Source of the DNA: Bremerella sp. P1
GTDB lineage: Bacteria; Planctomycetota; Planctomycetia; Pirellulales; Pirellulaceae
NCBI RefSeq assembly: GCF_028748185.1
Contig: NZ_CP118164.1
Coordinates: forward strand, 1,736,001 to 1,800,000
Reading direction: 5' to 3'
DNA length: 64,000 nucleotides
Made by a program: the position numbers and the translations under genes. Positions within the stretch are counted from its first letter, which is position 1; every line of letters begins with the position of its first letter. Below the pieces are notes generated by a model. That model was not told the origin of the DNA and searched no databases. It worked only from the letters and a program-made list of their open reading frames with translations. Shown here piece by piece: positions 58,423-64,000 of this stretch.

Positions 58423-60194
58423 GCACGTCTCCTCCTTTCTTTACCCAACTGGCTCGGCTGCTTAACTCCGGCCAGACGCGCAGTGTGCTCGTTTGCGGCA
58501 ACATCTACGATTTGCAATGGGATGGTTCTTCCTACGTTCCCCTCAATCCATTTCTTTTGGAGAAGACGCAAACGTCTGGCCTGCTGCAATTGGTCTACGA
58601 GCTGAACGGCCCCGTTCGCATGAACAAGGAAGCCCATAGCAAGCTCCGCGGTGCCTGGGTGGAGTGGAAGACCGGTGTCGATGCCAACACGCTCGCACTA
58701 AGAGAACTCCATCAGAAAGGTTCCAGTCTCGAGTTCTACCAGGATGAATTCGATCGGAATCTGCGCGAGTCAACCGGCAATCCTACGCTGGCACTCGAGT
58801 TTCTTCGTCAACTGACGATCTGTTCGAGGGCCGCCTTGCGTGAGAACTTGCTGATCATCGTCGAAGCGGCCGACATGCTGCTGCCAGAAGCAGGCAGTCT
58901 GGCAGCGCTGAACGACCGTCAACTGCATCGGATCAGCATCGTTCACGACTGGTTCGGAGATCCAGAGTTCATCGATGGATCGGATTCGGTCCTGCTGATG
59001 GCCGAGTCGCGTACGCTCGTGCATAGCCGTGTCTCGCGGATGCCATCGGTACTAAGCATCGATGTCCCCGCGCCCACGAAAGAGGAGCGGATCGAATTCA
59101 TCACGCGCTACATCGACCAGAAGCAGCCGGCACCCAAGCTTTGGTCGACGCCAGAGGCCTTGGGAGAATGCACGGCTGGTTTGTCGCTACAGGTACTGCG
59201 GCAGTTATTAGCCGGCGCCGCCTACACCGGCCAACAGCTCACTGCTGACGGCGTCTTCGAGAAGGTAGAAGACTACATCCGAACTCAGTTAGGGGACGAT
59301 GTCGTTGACTTCAAAAAGCCTGGCCATAGCCTTGACGATGTTATTGGGTTCACCAAGCTAAAAGACTTCTTGCGGCGCGAGTTAATTCCGCGTTTCAAAG
59401 CCAAGGGCAACAAGGCACTGCCAGGTGCAGCAGTCGCCGGGGCGATCGGTAGCGGTAAAACGTTTATCTTCGAGGCCGTTGCCGCCGAACTCGACCTTCC
59501 AGTGCTGGTCTTGAAAAACATTCGCAGTAAGTGGTTCGGCCAGACGGATGTCATCTTCGAGCGTCTTCGCCGTATGCTGGATGCCCTGGAAAAAGTCGTC
59601 ATCTTCGTCGATGAAGCAGACACCCAGTTTGGCCGTGTCGACTCCAACGCTCACGATACCGAACGCCGCTTGACCGGCAAGATCCAAGCGATGATGAGCG
59701 ACCCGCAGTTGCGTGGACGAGTCTTATGGCTACTGATGACGGCCAGAATTCACCTGCTGTCCCCAGACATTCGTCGTCCCGGACGCGTGGGGGATTTGAT
59801 CATTCCGGTACTAGATCCTCGAGAGGACGATCGTACGGCTTTCGTTCATTGGGTACTCTCCTCAGTCAAGCTGGAAGGTGCCCAGACGCCGCCGGTAGAG
59901 AATCTGGCGCGTGAATTGGACGAAGAATTGCTTCCCCCGGACTATTCCGCTGCGGCATTTGCCTCGCTTCGATCGCTGCTACAGGCCCTAGAGCCCAAGA
60001 AATGGGAGGAGGTCCAGGCCGCTATCTACGACCAGATCTCCCCAGATATCGGTGCAACCCGGGAGTACCAAACCCTGCAGGCGCTCGTCAATTGCACGCG
60101 CCGCTCGCTACTTCCCGAACCAGACGTTACGGATGAAGACCGCTCTGCCTGGGAGCGGCGAATTCGCGAACTTGAGCTGCAAGGCATTCGCTAG
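58419..60194 (+). CDS. AAA+ ATPase with Ycf46-like layout
   Basis: 591 residues. The N-terminal region (about 1-270) has the FTQLARLLNSGQTRSVLVCGNI then ALREFVR-type inactive-domain character (LIIVEAADMLLP, SVLLMAESRTLVHSRVSRMP). The AAA+ core starts about 300: GAAVAGAIGSGKTF with Walker A at about 340-347, VVIFVDEADTQFG as Walker B at about 393-401, VLWLLMTARIHLLSPDIRRPGRVGDL. The architecture parallels the Ycf46-like ATPase at 50972, though the sequences differ. It overlaps the Rieske gene by four bases, implying a close functional link, perhaps assembly or remodelling of the oxygenase or the transporter (inference). Confidence 0.85.
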   Translation: MSTSPPFFTQLARLLNSGQTRSVLVCGNIYDLQWDGSSYVPLNPFLLEKTQTSGLLQLVYELNGPVRMNKEAHSKLRGAWVEWKTGVDANTLALRELHQKGSSLEFYQDEFDRNLRESTGNPTLALEFLRQLTICSRAALRENLLIIVEAADMLLPEAGSLAALNDRQLHRISIVHDWFGDPEFIDGSDSVLLMAESRTLVHSRVSRMPSVLSIDVPAPTKEERIEFITRYIDQKQPAPKLWSTPEALGECTAGLSLQVLRQLLAGAAYTGQQLTADGVFEKVEDYIRTQLGDDVVDFKKPGHSLDDVIGFTKLKDFLRRELIPRFKAKGNKALPGAAVAGAIGSGKTFIFEAVAAELDLPVLVLKNIRSKWFGQTDVIFERLRRMLDALEKVVIFVDEADTQFGRVDSNAHDTERRLTGKIQAMMSDPQLRGRVLWLLMTARIHLLSPDIRRPGRVGDLIIPVLDPREDDRTAFVHWVLSSVKLEGAQTPPVENLARELDEELLPPDYSAAAFASLRSLLQALEPKKWEEVQAAIYDQISPDIGATREYQTLQALVNCTRRSLLPEPDVTDEDRSAWERRIRELELQGIR

Positions 60195-60321
60195 TTGGGT
60201 CGCGTGCGGCGATCCATTAAATTAAATGGGAGCGGTTGCATGCAATCTCTTCAAATTCCGACCAATATTCTCGCGACTGAGACGAACACTCTGGTGAGTA
60301 AACCATAACGGAGAAGGTTCT

Positions 60322-62160
60322 ATGTTCGGCAAGGTAAGTTGGCTCCTCGCTCTGTGCGTCCTATTCACGACATCTAATGTCCACTCCCAAGAGTTGTTTT
60401 CTGGGATTACCGGGCCGCTGGATGTCAAAGAGGTACAGAATTCCGGCCCGGTAAACGTTCCCTACATTACTTGGGGCGGTGATGCCGCGACGTTTTATGC
60501 CAATGGCGGCTTGGATACCACGCCGGATTCGATCTATGGGAAGAGCGGCCTGAAGCTCAAATTGACGGCCGGCGATGACTTCGTCCAACAGGTAAAAGAT
60601 TACATGGGCGGCAAGTCGCCCTATCTGCGTGGCACTTTCCGAATGCTGGGTCAAGCCAGCGAAGTGATTGGCAGCGACCCACGCACCAAGCCGGTCATCA
60701 TCATGCAGCTCTCCTGGAGTGCTGGTGACCATATTGTCTCTCGCAAAGAACTGAAGACGCTCAACGACCTGAAGCGTGAAGGAAAGAAGGTCAAAATCGC
60801 TTGCCAGCAAGGCGGCCCGCATGTCGGTCTGCTGTACGACGCCCTTGCTGCCGCTCAACTAACCAATGAAGACGTTGAGATCGTCTTCGTCAAAGACCTG
60901 ACGGGGCCTGATGGCGCGGCTGAAAAGTTCCGCACCGATTCCTCCATTGATGCCTGCTGCGTGATCACGCCTGACATGATTGGCCTGACTGGTGGCGTTG
61001 ATTCAGCAGGAACGGGTGCCGAGGGAACCGTCGAAGGTGCCCACGTGCTGGTCTCGACACAAAACATGACGCGATCGATCGCCGACGTCTATGCCGTGCG
61101 TAGCGATTGGTACAAGTCACACCGTGAAGAGGTCGAGAAATTCGTCGCCGGCTACCTGAAAGGGACCGTTGAGGTCAAAAAGATGCGAGACGATTTCGAG
61201 AAGACTCAGCGGATGTCTTCCGAATACCGTCAGTTGTTGACCAGTTGCCAGAAGATCTTCGGCGAAGAAGTCTTGCCAACACTCGAGGTGGACGCCCACG
61301 GATTACTCTTGGACTGTAACTTCGTCGGTCTGCCTGGCCAGATCGCCTTTTTTAATCAATCAGGCAACCTGAGCGGCTTTCAACCAAAGCTCACGGCAGC
61401 GCTCGACCTGGCAACCAAGTGGGGCTATGCCAAGACACGCAAAGGCTTCGATCCTGCCGGTTTCGACTATAAGAAGATCGCCTCGATGGCAGGTGTCGAG
61501 TACGTCGAACCACAGCGCATCGTCAAAGGCGAAAGCATCACGGCGTTCCCCGGGGACGACTTAGACAGCGACACGATCGTCAGCTTCACGATTTCATTCG
61601 AGCCCAACCAAACCGATTTCTCGGTCGACCGTTACGGCTCGGAGTTTGACCGCGCACTACAAGCGGCCAGTACCTTCGGCGGCGCTGCCGTGGTCATCCG
61701 CGGTCATGCGGATCCCACGAAAACTCTCGTGCAGCTTCTTACCGTCGGTATGAAGAAGGGATTGATCGTTCGTACGGGTCAAAAGGGCCAGTATAAGTAC
61801 TACTTGAAAACGCAAAACGGAAACCAAGAGCTGGATCTGAATCAAACGCCTGCGATGGTCAAGCTGATCGAATCGGGCGCATTTGAAGGTGCCTCTGACA
61901 GCCCACTCCAGACGATGCAGGCCGCTTTGAATCTCTCGTTAGCACGAGCTGAGCAGGTCAAGCAATCGATCACGCAATATGCGGAACAGCGAGGAGTGAA
62001 TGTTAACCTATCGCAGCTCCAACCCCTTGGAGCCGGGATCTCGGACCCGGTGATCTCGAAGCCTTCCAGCATTGCGGAGGCCAAGCAGAATATGCGCGTC
62101 GAATTCCGTATTGTGAAGGTGAACCCCGAAGATCTCAGTGAGACAGACTTCGACTTTTAA
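60322..62160 (+). CDS. periplasmic substrate-binding protein fused to OmpA-like domain
   Basis: 612 residues. Signal peptide about 1-22 (WLLALCVLFTTSNVHSQ). A periplasmic-binding-protein region of the NitT/TauT type covers about 45-390 (VPYITWGGDAATFYANGGLD, LMQLSWSAGDHIVSRKELK, VKIACQQGGPHVGLLYDALA). An OmpA/MotB C-terminal domain covers about 420-605 (SFTISFEPNQTDFSVDRYG, VIRGHADPTK, LSLARAEQVKQSITQYAEQRG, RVEFRIVKV), which binds peptidoglycan in its family. A solute receptor tethered to the cell wall is unusual. It lies 127 bases after the AAA gene. Confidence 0.85.
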   Translation: MFGKVSWLLALCVLFTTSNVHSQELFSGITGPLDVKEVQNSGPVNVPYITWGGDAATFYANGGLDTTPDSIYGKSGLKLKLTAGDDFVQQVKDYMGGKSPYLRGTFRMLGQASEVIGSDPRTKPVIIMQLSWSAGDHIVSRKELKTLNDLKREGKKVKIACQQGGPHVGLLYDALAAAQLTNEDVEIVFVKDLTGPDGAAEKFRTDSSIDACCVITPDMIGLTGGVDSAGTGAEGTVEGAHVLVSTQNMTRSIADVYAVRSDWYKSHREEVEKFVAGYLKGTVEVKKMRDDFEKTQRMSSEYRQLLTSCQKIFGEEVLPTLEVDAHGLLLDCNFVGLPGQIAFFNQSGNLSGFQPKLTAALDLATKWGYAKTRKGFDPAGFDYKKIASMAGVEYVEPQRIVKGESITAFPGDDLDSDTIVSFTISFEPNQTDFSVDRYGSEFDRALQAASTFGGAAVVIRGHADPTKTLVQLLTVGMKKGLIVRTGQKGQYKYYLKTQNGNQELDLNQTPAMVKLIESGAFEGASDSPLQTMQAALNLSLARAEQVKQSITQYAEQRGVNVNLSQLQPLGAGISDPVISKPSSIAEAKQNMRVEFRIVKVNPEDLSETDFDF

Positions 62161-62209
62161 TCGGGCGATGTTCGCAAGGAAATGGGAAGCTTATTGAGGG
62201 AGAATCGCC

Positions 62210-63136
62210 ATGTCGCGTCTATTGATGTCTGTGTGCGTGGGCTTAATGCTCACCATCGGTACAAGTACATTGCATGCCAGCAGGCAATTGAATGTTGTCG
62301 TGATTCTCGACAACTCAGGCTCGATGAAGGGCATGATGAACAGAAGCGAGTCCAAGATTGACGCGGCCAAGTCGGCGCTAATGCAGGTCCTTGATAAGTC
62401 TCCCGCAACTTCCCAAGTAGGGGTCCTGTTACTCAATCCAGGTCCTCAGGGAGATTGGTTGATCCCCCTTGGGCCCATCGATCGGGCCAATCTCCAACGC
62501 TCGGTCGCATCGCTCGACGCGGACGGCAACACTCCCCTGGGGGCCAAAATGAAGGTCGCAGCCGATGCTCTGCTGCAGCTGCGCGAGGCCAATCGCTACG
62601 GCACCTATAAGATGCTGATCGTTTCTGATGGTGAGGCAAGCGATCCTGATCTGGTCCAGCAGTATCTGCCGTCAATTCAGGCCCGAGGCATTTTGATCGA
62701 CGTGATCGGTGTCAACATGGCGCAAAAGCATAGCCTGGCAACTCAGACCAGCACCTACCGCAATGCGAATGATCCGAATTCCCTGGCCAAGGCAATTGGC
62801 GATGTCGTTCTCGGTGAAAGTTCGGCAAGTCCAGATGATGCCGCCGGTCAAACCGACTTCGAAGTACTCGCTGCCCTGCCCGATCAGGTGGCGATGGCAT
62901 CTCTGGCTGCGTTGACCGCCGCCAGCAACGATCCGATCGAGAAATCGCAAGATTGGGTTCCTGACGAAAGCTCGACTTCAAGCCACGGCTCATCGGCTCC
63001 AGCGAATTCAGGCCACCGCTCGCCGCCACCGCCCAAGGACAAATCGCCTATCTCGATGTTTCAGATCCTCGTATTCATTTTTATTTTTGCCGCGATAGCC
63101 CGAGCTGTATTCGCTAATCTAAAATCGAAGCGATAG
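62210..63136 (+). CDS. exported von Willebrand factor A domain protein
   Basis: 308 residues. A signal peptide at about 1-23 is followed by a VWA domain at about 26-195 with MIDAS motif DNSGSMKG, then GNTPLGAKM and VSDGEAS. A proline/serine-rich linker precedes a C-terminal membrane helix at about 283-303 (MFQILVFIFIFAAIARAVFA). The MIDAS suggests metal-dependent protein binding, so it probably holds a partner in the periplasm while anchored to the inner membrane. It starts 49 bases after the OmpA-fused binding protein. Confidence 0.88.
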   Translation: MSRLLMSVCVGLMLTIGTSTLHASRQLNVVVILDNSGSMKGMMNRSESKIDAAKSALMQVLDKSPATSQVGVLLLNPGPQGDWLIPLGPIDRANLQRSVASLDADGNTPLGAKMKVAADALLQLREANRYGTYKMLIVSDGEASDPDLVQQYLPSIQARGILIDVIGVNMAQKHSLATQTSTYRNANDPNSLAKAIGDVVLGESSASPDDAAGQTDFEVLAALPDQVAMASLAALTAASNDPIEKSQDWVPDESSTSSHGSSAPANSGHRSPPPPKDKSPISMFQILVFIFIFAAIARAVFANLKSKR

Positions 63137-63193
63137 CAATTACCATAAGACCAAGTCGCTTCCCTATTCCGTCAATAAGCCAGGAGATTCTAC

Positions 63194-64000
63194 GTGTCGA
63201 AAGCCAAGCTGCTTGTCGCTAGTCTGGTTTGGCTGTTTCTATTCGCGGCAGCCGTGTTGTGTTGGAAGTTATTCCTTGCACCGGTCGTCGAAGTATCTCA
63301 GCAAGAGCAAGAACGCATCGCCGCCGAGAAGGCTCGCCAAGAGCGGGAAGAGATGCTGCGGCGGGGCGGGTCGGATAGCCACTACAAGACCCAGGTGAAG
63401 ATCGCGTTGGACGGCTTCAGTGGCTACGCCGTCTTTCGGTCGCCTGAGTTCCAAGAGGAACTCCGCCAGAAAGGGATCAAGCTCGACCTGGAGGATGATG
63501 GAGCCGATTATCCCAAGCGGCTTGCTGCTCTCAAAGATGGCTCGACCGACATGGCCGTCTTCACGATCGACGCATTGGTTAAAGCGTCGGCCCAGGCGGA
63601 GGACTTGCCGGCAACGATTGTGGCAATCGTTGATGAGACCGTAGGAGCGGATGCGATTGTTACTTATCGCGATACATTTCCGAACGTCGATGCTCTGAAT
63701 ACGCCTGAGACCAAGTTCGTTCTCACGCCCGACTCGCCCAGCGAGACTTTGGCCCGGGTCGTACAGTCGCGGTTCGAGCTCGATCAGTTAAGCGAAGACC
63801 CGTTTATCCGAGTTAAAGACGCTTCGGCGGTGTTCGAGAGATACAACGCGGCGAAACCCGGCGACAAGTTGGCCTATGTCTTGTGGGAACCGTACGTGAC
63901 GCAGATGCTCAAGAATGATCGCGTCCACGTCGTGGTCGATAGTTCCCGCTTCCCGTCGGCGATTGTCGATGTCCTGGTGGCCAGTGATGACTTCGTGGCC
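63194..64000 (+). CDS. membrane-anchored periplasmic binding protein, 3' end outside window
   Basis: The frame starts with GTG at 63194, after AGGAG near 63182-63186, and remains open to the window end (269 codons seen). The N-terminal helix LLVASLVWLFLFAAAVLCW is followed by a short charged coil and then a binding-protein fold: VKIALDGFSGYAVFRSPEFQ, KDGSTDMAVFTIDALVKA, IVAIVDETVGADAIVTYRD, FVLTPDSPSETLARVV and YVLWEPYVTQMLKND. It resembles the substrate-binding part of the OmpA-fused protein at 60322, so the operon carries two receptors. A permease may follow beyond the window. Confidence 0.8.
   Translation, partial: MSKAKLLVASLVWLFLFAAAVLCWKLFLAPVVEVSQQEQERIAAEKARQEREEMLRRGGSDSHYKTQVKIALDGFSGYAVFRSPEFQEELRQKGIKLDLEDDGADYPKRLAALKDGSTDMAVFTIDALVKASAQAEDLPATIVAIVDETVGADAIVTYRDTFPNVDALNTPETKFVLTPDSPSETLARVVQSRFELDQLSEDPFIRVKDASAVFERYNAAKPGDKLAYVLWEPYVTQMLKNDRVHVVVDSSRFPSAIVDVLVASDDFVA

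Noticed and set aside
1-64000. CRISPR arrays, tRNA and rRNA genes
   Set aside because: No short regularly spaced repeats and no recognisable tRNA or rRNA segments were found; the only large repeat is the lyase duplication.

Overview
The window reads as a chromosomal segment of a marine-type planctomycete, probably of the Pirellulales. The basis is family content: three sulfatases with CxPSR formylglycine motifs, two DUF1559 pseudopilin-like proteins each followed by a small transthyretin-like lipoprotein, two DUF1592/DUF1552 pairs with CxxCH haem-type motifs and twin-arginine leaders, a DUF1080 protein, a FecR/LamG protein and many ECF sigma factors. No rRNA, tRNA or CRISPR array was seen.

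Layout. (1) 1-6503, + strand: a tight operon with a large coiled-coil membrane protein, a GYF/DUF4190 protein, a MotA/TolQ/ExbB-like proton channel subunit and two paralogous TolR/MotB-like coiled-coil proteins, each with an Asp at the start of its only membrane helix. (2) 7192-18000, mostly minus: KDPG-type aldolase and 2-oxo-3-deoxygalactonate kinase (dgoA, dgoK), a sulfatase, a DUF1559/lipoprotein pair, and two tandem copies of a two-domain heparin-lyase-like secreted protein sharing about 1,046 apparently identical bases. (3) 18514-24356: a D-amino-acid unit with Na+ symporter, RidA, N-acyl-D-amino-acid deacylase, RpiR regulator and a divergent D-threonine-aldolase-type enzyme. (4) 24705-26962: lipoprotein fragment, membrane anti-sigma-like protein, ECF sigma factor and a secretin-N-like exported protein. 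(5) 27368-44587: a sulfatase divergent from an ECF sigma/FecR-LamG/sulfatase-lyase fusion operon, then two DUF1592-DUF1552 pairs, a DUF1080 protein and a DUF1559/lipoprotein pair. (6) A decayed IS5-type transposase, a PAS-AraC regulator and a GH36-type alpha-galactosidase. (7) 49389-56028, minus: an island with a Ycf46-like AAA ATPase, DUF2997, DUF1257 (Ycf35), several small unknown proteins and a large serine recombinase. (8) 56299-64000: an ABC importer ATPase divergent from a Rieske oxygenase, an AAA ATPase, a substrate-binding/OmpA fusion, a VWA protein and a second, truncated substrate-binding protein.

How the parts may work together. Regions 2 and 5 look like one machinery for a sulfated, uronic-acid-containing polysaccharide. 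Lyases and sulfatases would depolymerise it outside the cytoplasm, and dgoA/dgoK-type enzymes would take the 2-keto-3-deoxy sugar acids into central metabolism. The strongest regulatory signal is a composite promoter-like element, GACAC-N15-GGAGA (consensus about TGYGACACTTT then GGAGAWW). It lies upstream of seven transcription units in regions 2 and 5, always pointing toward the gene, and one copy precedes the ECF sigma gene at 29181. I infer that this sigma factor autoregulates and drives a polysaccharide regulon covering both lyases, a sulfatase, the sulfatase-lyase fusion, a DUF1559 unit, the DUF1080 gene and a DUF1592/DUF1552 unit.

The best candidates for undescribed systems are this sigma regulon, the proton-channel operon at the left edge, the Ycf46/DUF2997/DUF1257 recombinase island, and the Rieske/ABC/AAA/OmpA/VWA cluster at the right edge.
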